Part shown: positions 1 through 5,680 of the stretch, in pieces
Position numbering within the stretch: position 1 is the first letter of the stretch
Layout of the letters: every line of letters begins with the position of its first letter
Origin: Brevundimonas sp.
GTDB lineage: Bacteria > Pseudomonadota > Alphaproteobacteria > Caulobacterales > Caulobacteraceae
Direction: 5' to 3'
Length of the DNA: 6,041 nt
Assembly: GCF_031082345.1 (NCBI RefSeq)
Contig: NZ_JAVHLH010000177.1
Span: 1 to 6,041, forward strand
Translations under genes and position numbers: made by a program
Notes under the pieces: model-generated
Told to the model about the DNA's origin: nothing
Seen by the model: the letters and a program-made list of their open reading frames with translations, nothing else
Database searches by the model: none

Positions 1-283
1 CCGACACGCCCAGCACGCCCGGGTCCGCCAGCGGATTTCGCAGCAGCCCCTGCATCACGGCGCCCGACAGGCCCAGGGCCGCCCCGACCATCAGCGCCGT
101 GGCCGCGCGCGGCGCCCGCACCGCCCACAACACTTCCGCAGCGCCGGAGGACGGATCGGTGAAGGCCCGGCCCAGTTGAGCGGCGTTGAAGGCCGTCTCG
201 CCAAACAGCACGGCCGCCAACGTCGCCAGGACAATCAGTCCGGCGAGGATGAGGGCCAGCCGTCCGGAGGAGTCGCCGGTCAC
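1..283 (-). CDS. FecCD/BtuC-type ABC transporter permease, N-terminal part
   Basis: This is the inner-membrane permease of an ABC importer for iron-siderophore, heme or cobalamin-type substrates. Only the first 94 codons are in the window and the gene continues off the left edge. Translating from the GTG at 283-281 gives a hydrophobic first helix (about residues 9-27), then an R-A-P-R motif, then [13 protein letters not shown] and [11 protein letters not shown], which is the diagnostic N-terminal signature of the FecCD family. The GTG start overlaps the stop of the binding-protein gene in a GTGA tetranucleotide (283-280), which supports the start choice and suggests translational coupling. 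The substrate cannot be told from this fragment. A downstream ATPase gene is expected outside the window. Confidence 0.92.
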   Translation of the reverse strand, partial: MTGDSSGRLALILAGLIVLATLAAVLFGETAFNAAQLGRAFTDPSSGAAEVLWAVRAPRAATALMVGAALGLSGAVMQGLLRNPLADPGVLGVS

Positions 284-1086
284 CCGGCCGCCTTCAGCAT
301 TGACGCCGCGTCGGCCGCGAACCAGGCCGGACAGGTCAGGCTCGCCGCCGGCAGCCGGGCCACGACCCGGCCCTTCGCCGCTCTCCGAACCACGGGATGC
401 CGTCCCGGCCCGCGCCAGTCGCCGCGCGACTGGTCGAAGAAGCTGAGCACGAAGCGCGCCGGCCGCCACAGGACGATCCGCTCGACGCTGACCGGAGCGA
501 ACCCCGGAGCCCTGACCAGATTGGCCAGCCCCGCGGCGCCCAGGACGGCGTCCACCAGGGTGCCTGGCCCGGCGGTGAATCCCCCGGCGGTCAGATACAG
601 GGCGGATCGCTTGGGCGCCCCCGTCGCGGGAGCCGCCTGACGCAGGCGGGCGTCCATGCGGGCGATCAGGGCGTCGCCGCGGCCGGGCGCCTCGAGCGCG
701 AGCGCCGCCGCCCGGATGTTCCCGCGAACGCCATCGAAATCCGTGGCGTCGGCGAGAGTGACGACACGGACGCCGCGGGCTTCAAGCCGCGCCAGCAGAC
801 GGGCGTCGCCGCCCCAGTAGCGGACGACGACATCGGGCCGGAATCCGACGGCCGCCTCCAGCGTCGGTCGCACCCGCCGACGTCCCGCCGCCGCCTCGCG
901 CATCCAGGAATCCGGATCGTCGGCGCGAGGGGACAGCGCCAGCGCCGCCCCCGGCGCCAGGGCCAGGGCGTACTGATCGCCACACTGGTCCAGCGACATC
1001 ACCCGCAACGGGCGCGTCTCCGCCGCGACCGCCGGGGCGCCGGCCGTCGTCAGGGCCAGAGCCAGCACGATCGCTGACAGTCTCAC
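280..1086 (-). CDS. Periplasmic substrate-binding protein of a siderophore/cobalamin-type ABC importer
   Basis: This 268-residue protein has an N-terminal signal peptide: hydrophobic core at about residues 4-15, then A-P-A-V-A-A, with likely cleavage after residue 21 or 22. The mature part begins with [12 protein letters not shown] (28-39), the opening strand and helix typical of BtuF/FhuD/FepB-like class III binding proteins. [12 protein letters not shown] (82-93) and the later R-G-V-R-V-V-T-L segment match the first lobe of that fold. Its role would be to capture ferric siderophore, heme or a corrinoid in the periplasm and deliver it to the permease encoded next. I see no lipobox, so it is probably soluble. 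The GTG start at 1086 overlaps the TGA of the tetR gene (GTGA, 1086-1083), and the stop overlaps the permease start in the same way. Length is normal for the family. The ligand is unknown. Confidence 0.88.
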   Translation of the reverse strand: MRLSAIVLALALTTAGAPAVAAETRPLRVMSLDQCGDQYALALAPGAALALSPRADDPDSWMREAAAGRRRVRPTLEAAVGFRPDVVVRYWGGDARLLARLEARGVRVVTLADATDFDGVRGNIRAAALALEAPGRGDALIARMDARLRQAAPATGAPKRSALYLTAGGFTAGPGTLVDAVLGAAGLANLVRAPGFAPVSVERIVLWRPARFVLSFFDQSRGDWRGPGRHPVVRRAAKGRVVARLPAASLTCPAWFAADAASMLKAAG

Positions 1087-1715
1087 GGCTTCATCAGGCC
1101 CGCGAACAGCCCGTCCAGCAAGGCGTTGACCAGGGTCTCACGGTCGACCCAGTCGAAATAGGGCTTGGTGATCATCAGCGACACCACGCCGTGGCAGCCG
1201 GCCCAGAGCGCCTGGGCGGTCGTCCGCGCATCACCGCGCAACTGGCCCTCCGCCTCAGCGTCCTCGACCACCTGCTCGAACGACCGATAGAGGGAAGCGC
1301 CCAGCTCCTGGGCCGCCGACAGGGCGCCATGCCTGAGCTCGACCGGGCGGGTCATGTAGATCAGCCGGTAGGCGTTGGGGTTGGCGAAGCCGAACTCGAT
1401 ATAGGCCTGCATCATGCGCCGCAGCCGCTCCTGGGGCCCGCCGGGCTCGGCCACCACGGCCCTGTTCAGCTCCAGCAGGGCGGCGAACGCCTCGCGGCAG
1501 ATCTCGTGCAGGATCTCGCCCTTCTCGGCGAAATGCATGTAGAGGGCCGTCGACGACAGACCGACCTCGTCGGCGATCTTGCGGATGGTGGCGCCCTCGT
1601 AGCCGTGCTCGACGAAGATGCGCTCGGCCGCGGCCAGAATCTCGGCGCGGCGGGCGTAGCCCTCGCCCTTCGGCTTGCGCTGGGATCGCGGACTGTGGGC
1701 GGCGGGGGCGGTCAC
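1083..1715 (-). CDS. TetR/AcrR-family transcriptional regulator
   Basis: This 210-residue protein has a classic TetR DNA-binding domain. A basic N-terminal tail is followed by helix 1 (about 22-37, R-R-A-E-I-L-A-A-A-E-R-I-F). The helix-turn-helix spans about 43-62 and contains A-T-I-R-K-I-A-D-E-V-G-L-S-S-T-A-L-Y-M-H-F; A-E-K-G-E-I-L then leads into helix 4. The C-terminal two thirds is an all-helical ligand/dimer domain; W-A-G-C-H-G-V-V-S-L resembles the WHG-type C-terminal domain. The GTG start at 1715 has GGAG (1730-1727) upstream at a somewhat long spacing of 11 nt. The gene is the first of a coupled set with the binding protein and permease, so it probably controls its own operon and perhaps the divergent glycosyltransferase gene. 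The effector is unknown. A TetR regulator inside an uptake operon of this type, rather than Fur control alone, is a little unusual. Confidence 0.93.
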   Translation of the reverse strand: MTAPAAHSPRSQRKPKGEGYARRAEILAAAERIFVEHGYEGATIRKIADEVGLSSTALYMHFAEKGEILHEICREAFAALLELNRAVVAEPGGPQERLRRMMQAYIEFGFANPNAYRLIYMTRPVELRHGALSAAQELGASLYRSFEQVVEDAEAEGQLRGDARTTAQALWAGCHGVVSLMITKPYFDWVDRETLVNALLDGLFAGLMKP

Positions 1716-1743
1716 CTGGGGCGGAACTCCGAACTGCGACCCT

Positions 1744-1773
1744 TGAATAGCGGCATTCCCCGCTGCGCGCCAA
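1744..1773 (-). promoter_or_regulatory. Candidate promoter of the tetR-transporter operon
   Basis: Reading the minus strand, TTGGCG (1773-1768) lies 18 bases before TATTCA (1749-1744). Extended, the boxes read TTGGCGC and GCTATTCA, close to the Caulobacter housekeeping consensus as I recall it (TTGACGS and GCTANAWC), although the spacer is slightly long. Transcription would begin near 1737, giving a leader of about 20 nt before the GTG start of tetR. This rests on sequence inspection only. Confidence 0.35.
1749..1764. promoter_or_regulatory. Short inverted repeat, possible TetR operator
   Basis: AGCGG (1749-1753) and CCGCT (1760-1764) are inverted around a 6-base spacer. The repeat lies between the candidate -35 and -10 boxes of the tetR promoter, which is where an autoregulatory TetR operator would be expected. 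Arms of only 5 bp in GC-rich DNA are weak evidence, so this is a candidate only. The rest of the 97-base divergent intergenic region (1716-1812) shows no stronger symmetry. Confidence 0.2.
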
Positions 1774-1812
1774 TCGCTTGCCGCCCGCGAATCGGCGCGT
1801 TAACCCTTTCGC

Positions 1813-2874
1813 ATGGGAGGTTCGGAGATCAGCGATCTTCGGGATCGCGGGCGCGGCGCCGCGCGCCATGGGCCGCCTCGCGCGAGCAGCGCCGGGTGGC
1901 GCGGCCTGTCCGCCTTCCAGTGGCTTGTTCTGACAGGCGCGCTCGCGGCGGCAGGCTCCCTGGCCTGGTCGCGTCCGGACGCCATCGCGCCGCTGGTGGT
2001 GATGGGCGCCGCGGCGGCCTTTCTGACCGTTTCCGTGTGGCGGGTGCTGCTGGTGGCGGCGAGCGTTTCGCCAACCGTTCGTCCGGATGAGGTGACCGCC
2101 GAGCTTCCGCCCTACACCGTGCTGGTCGCCCTCCATGACGAGGCGGAGGTGATGGACCAACTGGTCGGGCGGCTGGCGCGCATCGACTATCCGGCCGACC
2201 GCCTCCAGGGCCTGCTGATCCTCGAGGCCCACGATCACGAGACCGTCGCCGCCGCCATGGCCGCGCCCCGTCCCGAATGGCTGGATATCTTCATCGCCCC
2301 GCCGGGCCGCCCGCAGACCAAGCCCCGCGCCCTGAACAGCGCCCTGCCCTTCGTGACCGGCGATCTCCTGACCGTCTACGACGCCGAGGACGAACCCGAC
2401 CCGCTCCAGCTGCGCGAGGCCGCCGCCCGCTTCGCCGGGGACGCTGGCGGACGTCTGGCCTGCCTGCAGGCGCCGTTGCGGATCCGTGGCCGGTCCGGGC
2501 CGGGGGACTCGCCCTTCCTCGACCGCCAGTTCGCCGCCGAATACGCGAGCCTGTTCGAGACCGTCCTGCCCGGCCTGGCCAGGCTGGGCCTGCCCTTCCC
2601 GCTGGGCGGGACCAGCAACCACTTCCGGGTCGACGTGCTGTGGGAGGTCGGCGGGTGGGACGCCTTCAACGTCACCGAGGACGCCGATCTGGGCTTCCGG
2701 CTGTGGAGCCGCGGTTGGCGTCTCGGGATCATCAGCCGACCGACGTGGGAGACCCCGCCGGGCCGCATCTCCGACTGGCTGCCGCAGAGAACGAGTTGCG
2801 TTCCCTTTTCTGCATGGCCAGAAACCGATCACTTTGCGGCTTGTCCGTCCCGACATGGAGCGCTGGCAGGGTGA
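1813..2874 (+). pseudogene. Truncated membrane-anchored family 2 glycosyltransferase
   Basis: The open frame is 353 codons. Two hydrophobic segments (about residues 36-52 and 58-83) precede a GT2 catalytic domain starting at Y-T-V-L-V-A-L-H-D-E (101-110). D-A-E-D (190-193) is the DxD-type metal/nucleotide-sugar motif, G-G-T-S-N-H-F (265-271) is the acceptor region, and T-E-D-A-D-L-G-F-R (288-296) carries the catalytic-base ED. This pattern resembles the cellulose synthase/N4 adsorption protein B-like GT2 enzymes. Such proteins continue through a Q-R-T-R-W-like motif into further membrane helices. Here homology ends at L-P-Q-R-T (323-327, to about 2793), followed by about 26 unrelated residues and a stop at 2872-2874. 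The catalytic tryptophan motif and C-terminal membrane part are missing, so the product is probably inactive. ATG 1813 is the first possible start (in-frame TAA at 1801-1803); it has no convincing ribosome binding site. Confidence 0.8.
2807..2824. repeat. Inverted repeat just after the glycosyltransferase breakpoint
   Basis: TTTCTG (2807-2812) and CAGAAA (2819-2824) are perfect 6-bp inverted arms around CATGGC. The repeat lies about 30 bases upstream of the ATG of the small XRE gene, a position that could suit an autoregulatory operator. A second, weaker one (GAACG 2789-2793 and CGTTC 2799-2803) sits directly on the breakpoint. The function is not demonstrated. Confidence 0.3.
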
Positions 2875-3091
2875 GCGCTTGTCAGTCCGGCTTCGGCGTA
2901 GGCGCAGAGAACTCGGACTCTCTCAAAGCCAGTTGGGGGAACTCTTCTGCCGCAGCCGGACAACCGTATTTGAGTGGGAGACCGGCCGAATTCCGCTACC
3001 GGAAGCGGTAGCGGCTTGGCTCGATAGACCGGAGATGTCCCCTTCCCTTTCCGAACGCACCAATCCGCGTTCCGATAAAGTCCGCTTCTGA
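2855..3091 (+). CDS. Small XRE/Cro-type helix-turn-helix protein
   Basis: This 78-residue protein has a single HTH domain. L-R-R-R-R-R-E-L-G-L-S-Q (13-24) is followed by S-Q-L-G-E-L-F, then the recognition helix region S-R-T-T-V-F-E-W-E-T-G-R (34-45) and P-L-P-E-A-V-A-A-W-L (47-56). This is the usual XRE pattern of L-G-L-S-Q-x-x-L-A-x-x-L then S-x-x-x-V-x-x-W-E-x-G. A serine- and charge-rich tail ends at TGA 3089-3091. The start is uncertain: ATG 2855 has no clear ribosome binding site, while the in-frame TTG at 2879 has AGGGTGAG upstream and would give 70 residues. The frame is also open upstream, so the gene could be the 3' end of a longer one cut off at the breakpoint. Base composition is visibly lower in GC than the genes to its left, suggesting foreign origin. 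The IS1182 target duplication overlaps its stop codon without changing the product. It could be a phage, plasmid or toxin-antitoxin type regulator; no partner is visible. Confidence 0.65.
   Translation: MERWQGERLSVRLRRRRRELGLSQSQLGELFCRSRTTVFEWETGRIPLPEAVAAWLDRPEMSPSLSERTNPRSDKVRF
2993..3014. repeat. Perfect 8-bp hairpin inside the XRE gene
   Basis: CCGCTACC (2993-3000) and GGTAGCGG (3007-3014) are perfect inverted arms around GGAAGC. It falls in codons for the helix after the HTH. No T-tract follows, so it is not an intrinsic terminator. It may be chance in GC-rich DNA, or an internal operator or mRNA structure. Confidence 0.5.
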
Positions 3092-3093
3092 CT
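3090..3093. repeat. Left target-site duplication (GACT) of the IS1182 element
   Basis: GACT lies directly outside the left terminal inverted repeat and is matched by GACT at 4673-4676 directly outside the right one. A 4-bp direct repeat flanking both ends is what a clean transposition event leaves. It overlaps the TGA stop of the XRE gene. Confidence 0.75.
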
Positions 3094-3110
3094 GAGGCCG
3101 TGTAAAAACG
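3094..3110 (+). repeat. Left terminal inverted repeat of the IS1182 element
   Basis: GAGGCCGTGTAAAAACG matches the reverse complement of 4656-4672 at 15 of 17 positions. The mismatches are at positions 6 and 11 of the repeat. Between it and the transposase stop (3111-3162) lies a short GC-rich untranslated tail with no feature I can name. Confidence 0.85.
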
Positions 3111-3162
3111 TGCTGAGCCGCAGCGGCGCGCAGGTTGCAACGAGGCGCAGAGCCCCTTCGTC

Positions 3163-4602
3163 TCAGGCTCTGATCGCGTCCATCAGCGGCTTGGTTCCTA
3201 GCACCGCCATCACGCGCTTCATGTTGTAGGCCAGGATGTGGAGGCTGATCTCGATCTTCACGTTGGGCAGCCGCTTCATCAGGAAGTGGGTGTGGCCCAT
3301 CCAGGCCTTGATCGTTCCGAACGGGTGTTCGACCAGTCGTCGTCGGACGCGCATGGCTCGCGGGGCCAGGTCCATCCGGGCCTGCAAGGCATCGATCACC
3401 GCTTCAAGCTCCCAGCGCGTGATCCGACGCTCGACGCTGGGGGTGCACTGAGCTTTGAGCCGGCAGCCGGTGCAACTGGCCCGGTCCCAGTAGCGGTGCA
3501 GCGTCAGCCCCTTCTCGACGGTCGTCATGTGCGGCGGCAACAAGGAGCCGGCCGGGCAGCGATAGACGTCCTGATCGGGCAGGTAGACGAAGTCCTGCTT
3601 GCCGAAGCGTCCCGCCGCCTTGGCCCCCGAGGTCTGGGGCTTCGGCAGGTAAGGCGTCACGCCCATGGTCTCGCAGGCCAGTATCTCCTCGCCGGCGAAG
3701 TAGCCCCGGTCGGCCAGCACGTCGAGTGCCTCAACGCCCATGGCGTCCTTGGCCTTTCCCGCCATGGAGGCGAGCTGATGCTTGTCGAGCCCGGTCATGA
3801 CCACGTCGTGGGCGACGATCAGGTGATGCTCGCCCTCGACGGCGGACTGGACGTTGTAGCCGACGATGCCGCTGCCCCGACCGGACGTCGCCATGGCGCG
3901 GGCGCCGGGGTCGGTCAGGGAGACCTGGCCGTCAGGCGACGCCTCGACCTGCGCCTCCATGGCCTTCAACATCGCCATCTGGGCGCGGAGCCGCTCGATC
4001 TTCTCCACCAGCCGGCCCGACCGCGCCTCGGCGGCCTCGCCCTCCTGCCGGTCCGCCGTGTCCAGATCCCGCAGATAGCCCGCGATGTGTTCCGCCACCT
4101 GGTCGATCCGCCGCTTCACCTTGTAGGCGGTGAAGTTACGGTCGCGGGTGTTCACCGCCTTGAACTTCGAGCCGTCGATGGCGACCAGGGCCGCGCCGAA
4201 GAGCCCGAGCTCACGACACAGCACCACGAACTGGCCACACGCCGCCTGGATGGCCGGGCCGTTCTCGCGGCGGAAGTCGGCGATGGTCTTGTGATCCGGC
4301 GCCAGTCGCCCCGTCAGCCACATCAGCTCGACGTTGCGTTGCGCCTCACGCTCCAGCCGCCGGCTGGACTGCACCTTGTTCAGATAGCCGTAGACATACA
4401 GCTTCAGCAGCGTGGCCGGATGGTAGGCGGGCCGTCCTGTCGCCGCCGGGGTAACGCCCTCAAAGCCCAGGCTCTTCAGATCCAGCTCGTCGACGAACAC
4501 ATCGACCACGCGGACTGGATTATCCTCCGCCACATAGTCGTCGAGACACTCGGGAAGCAGCGTCTGCTGCCGGCGATCGGCACCCTGAACGAAGCGGCTC
4601 AT
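3163..4602 (-). CDS. IS1182-family DDE transposase
   Basis: This 479-residue transposase catalyses cut and strand transfer of the element by the DDE mechanism. The N-terminal region (about 15-110) carries the DUF772-like pattern G-R-P-A-Y-H-P-A-T-L-L-K-L-Y-V-Y-G-Y, and W-L-T-G-R-L-A-P-D-H-K-T-I-A-D-F-R-R (95-112), typical of IS1182/IS5-like enzymes. Likely catalytic residues are D143 (A-I-D-G-S-K-F), D298 (L-A-D-R-G-Y-F) and E425 (V-E-H-P-F-G-T-I-K). A charged helical stretch at about 165-222 probably forms a coiled coil. C349, C377, C380 and C386 make a zinc-ribbon-like cysteine cluster (C-T-G-C) common to this family. There is no internal stop or frameshift, and the length is normal. The ATG at 4602 has a perfect AGGAGG (4614-4609) 6 bases upstream, but that site is buried in a hairpin, which should limit translation. 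Confidence 0.95.
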   Translation of the reverse strand: MSRFVQGADRRQQTLLPECLDDYVAEDNPVRVVDVFVDELDLKSLGFEGVTPAATGRPAYHPATLLKLYVYGYLNKVQSSRRLEREAQRNVELMWLTGRLAPDHKTIADFRRENGPAIQAACGQFVVLCRELGLFGAALVAIDGSKFKAVNTRDRNFTAYKVKRRIDQVAEHIAGYLRDLDTADRQEGEAAEARSGRLVEKIERLRAQMAMLKAMEAQVEASPDGQVSLTDPGARAMATSGRGSGIVGYNVQSAVEGEHHLIVAHDVVMTGLDKHQLASMAGKAKDAMGVEALDVLADRGYFAGEEILACETMGVTPYLPKPQTSGAKAAGRFGKQDFVYLPDQDVYRCPAGSLLPPHMTTVEKGLTLHRYWDRASCTGCRLKAQCTPSVERRITRWELEAVIDALQARMDLAPRAMRVRRRLVEHPFGTIKAWMGHTHFLMKRLPNVKIEISLHILAYNMKRVMAVLGTKPLMDAIRA

Positions 4603-4608
4603 ACCCCA

Positions 4609-4629
4609 CCTCCTGCTGTCCTCAGGAGG
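4609..4629 (-). promoter_or_regulatory. Leader hairpin covering the transposase ribosome binding site
   Basis: In the transcript, CCTCCTG (4629-4623) pairs perfectly with CAGGAGG (4615-4609) across a 7-base loop, AGGACAG. The 3' arm contains the whole AGGAGG Shine-Dalgarno sequence of the transposase, whose ATG follows 6 bases later. Any transcript that includes both arms should hide the ribosome binding site. This recalls IS10 and IS50, where read-through transcripts fold to block transposase translation. Whether the element's own transcript begins inside the 5' arm and escapes the hairpin cannot be decided here; no strong promoter is visible in 4630-4672. Confidence 0.6.
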
Positions 4630-4655
4630 CTACCCTAATTCGCTCGATCCGAAGG

Positions 4656-4672
4656 CGTTTTCACACAGCCTC
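4656..4672 (-). repeat. Right terminal inverted repeat of the IS1182 element
   Basis: Read inward on the minus strand it is GAGGCTGTGTGAAAACG, the partner of 3094-3110. It lies 53 bases upstream of the transposase start, so the transposase promoter, if internal, must be within or next to it. Confidence 0.85.
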
Positions 4673-4676
4673 GACT
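4673..4676. repeat. Right target-site duplication (GACT) of the IS1182 element
   Basis: This is the direct repeat partner of 3090-3093. On the minus strand it overlaps the TGA (4678-4676) that ends the short frame in the spacer to its right. Confidence 0.75.
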
Positions 4677-4741
4677 CACAGCGGCGGTTTGGAGTGTCCG
4701 CTCCGGGGAAATCCGCTGGTGCCGAGCATCGCGGCGAAGAC
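4676..4741 (-). other. Spacer between the two insertion sequences; end of a possible interrupted reading frame
   Basis: Only about 65 bases separate the two elements. On the minus strand they form an open frame ending P-R-S-G-H-S-K-P-P-L and TGA at 4678-4676. If the IS3 element and one copy of its 4-bp target are removed, this frame joins in phase with 5998-6040, reading T-L-L-I-G-A-G-R-F-K-A-L-F-V, then F-A-A-M-L-G-T-S-G. That gives at least 35 codons with mostly G or C in third positions. It could be the remnant of a small hydrophobic or membrane protein cut by the IS3 element. However, the opposite strand (from GTG 4719) is also open, and the stretch is short, so coding status is unproven and I do not recognise the sequence. 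Confidence 0.3.
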
Positions 4742-4754
4742 TGACCTGCCCCCT
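4742..4754 (+). repeat. Left terminal inverted repeat of the IS3-family element
   Basis: TGACCTGCCCCCT is identical to the reverse complement of 5985-5997. The flanking base on each side (C at 4741, G at 5998) also pairs, so the exact tip is placed by the TG...CA convention of the family. Confidence 0.85.
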
Positions 4755-4766
4755 CTGGTCCCGCGG

Positions 4767-5680
4767 TCATAATGGGAGTCCGCAGGCTTCATAGCTGATC
4801 TTGGGCTCCGGTGGGAGCGGGCGGTCGGCGCAGCTATTTACGTCGCGCAGCCGACCGGCCGCGTGGTTCAGCCGCATCATCTCCGGCGCGAGGCCGCCGT
4901 GGGCAGAGTGCGGTCGGATGTGGCTGTAGTCGTCCGGCCGCCGGGCGACGACGGCCCGGGCCTCAGCCAGGGTCGTGAACACCTCCTCGTTCAGGCATTC
5001 GTCACGGAACTTGCCGTTGAAGCTTTCGACGAAGCCGTTCTGCTGGGGCTTGCCGGGGTCGATTTAGCGTCAGCCGACGCCGGTCCGGTTGGCCCACTCC
5101 AGCATCGCCCGCGACGTCATCTCCGTGCCGTTGTCGCTGACGATCAGGGCCAGCTTGCCGCGCCGGGCGATCAGTGCGTCCAGCTCGCGCGCCAATGCGC
5201 CGGCCGCCGATCGAGGTGTCGACCACCAGCGCCAGCTTCGCGCGTGAAGTCGTCCACGATGCACAGGATGCGGAAGCGCCGACCCCACGACAGAGCGTCC
5301 GCCACGAAGTCCAGGCTCCAGCGCCGGTTCGGACCGTCCGGCACGGCCATCGGCGTCCGCATCCCGGTCGCCCGCGTGCGTCCACGCCGCCGTCGCACCG
5401 CTAGGCCCTCTTCCCGATAGAGCTGGAACAGCTTTTTCTTGTTCAAGCTGACGCCCTCGCGCTCCAGCAAGATGCCCAGCCGCCGGTAGCCGAACCGACG
5501 GCACTCTCCGGCCAGACTCCGCAGCCGTTCGCGCACCTCCGCGTCGCCAGGCTCAGGCGCGCGGCGCACCGTCTTGGGATCGACCTCGACCAGCCCACAG
5601 GCCCGCCGCTGCGAGTAGCCGCGCTCCGCCATCAGACGAAGCGCGGCTCCCCGGCGAACAGCGGGCCCGGTCAGTTTTTT
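4767..5680 (-). pseudogene. IS3-family orfB transposase, broken by two frameshifts and two stops
   Basis: This is the catalytic DDE (rve-type) half of an IS3 transposase, normally made as an OrfAB fusion. The first segment, in the -1 frame entered at the slippery site, reads [10 protein letters not shown], then F-G-Y-R-R-L and the first catalytic aspartate in [10 protein letters not shown]. At about 5236, after D-D-F-T-R-E, roughly two bases are missing compared with the family pattern E-C-L-A-L-V-V-D-T. At about 5193-5197 one extra base restores the frame of A-R-E-L-D-A-L-I. The second aspartate follows in V-S-D-N-G-T-E. TGA (5072-5070) and TAA (5066-5064) then replace the W and Y codons of the usual G-V-E-W-H-Y-I-A-P-G-K-P. 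The last segment still carries N-G-F-V-E-S-F-N-G with the catalytic glutamate (5027-5025), plus I-R-P-H-S-A-H-G-G-L. The product cannot be functional. Confidence 0.92.

Larger units (their letters stand above)
3094..4672 (-). mobile_element. Intact IS1182-family insertion sequence (1579 bp)
   Basis: The ends are defined by imperfect terminal inverted repeats, GAGGCCGTGTAAAAACG at 3094-3110 and GAGGCTGTGTGAAAACG read inward from 4672 to 4656 (15 of 17 identical). They are bounded by GACT direct repeats at 3090-3093 and 4673-4676. A single full-length transposase gene fills the element. The intact frame, matching ends and preserved target duplication indicate a fairly recent, possibly still active insertion. 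It lies exactly where two reading frames on opposite strands end, so it disrupts neither. Confidence 0.9.

Noticed and set aside
397..1077. 226-codon plus-strand open frame opposite the binding-protein gene
   Set aside because: It is the antisense shadow of a gene with a signal peptide and family motifs; the frame itself is rich in R, G and Q without a recognisable fold.
1191..2090. Long plus-strand open frame (299 codons) opposite tetR
   Set aside because: It is antisense to the clearly recognisable TetR gene, is compositionally a GC-rich shadow frame, and shows no domain pattern.
1255..2856. 533-codon minus-strand open frame across tetR and the glycosyltransferase
   Set aside because: It runs out of frame through tetR and antisense through the glycosyltransferase. 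Its residues are the low-complexity R/G/P/A mix typical of shadow frames in high-GC DNA.
2993..3014. Possible intrinsic terminator of the XRE gene
   Set aside because: The stem is inside the coding region and is not followed by a run of T residues.
3238..4638. 466-codon plus-strand open frame inside the IS1182 element
   Set aside because: It is antisense to a full-length transposase with all catalytic motifs; no ribosome binding site or domain supports it.
4630..4672. Strong outward or transposase promoter in the right end of the IS1182 element
   Set aside because: TAGGGT near 4640-4630 on the minus strand could be a poor -10 box, but no -35 box lies at a suitable distance.
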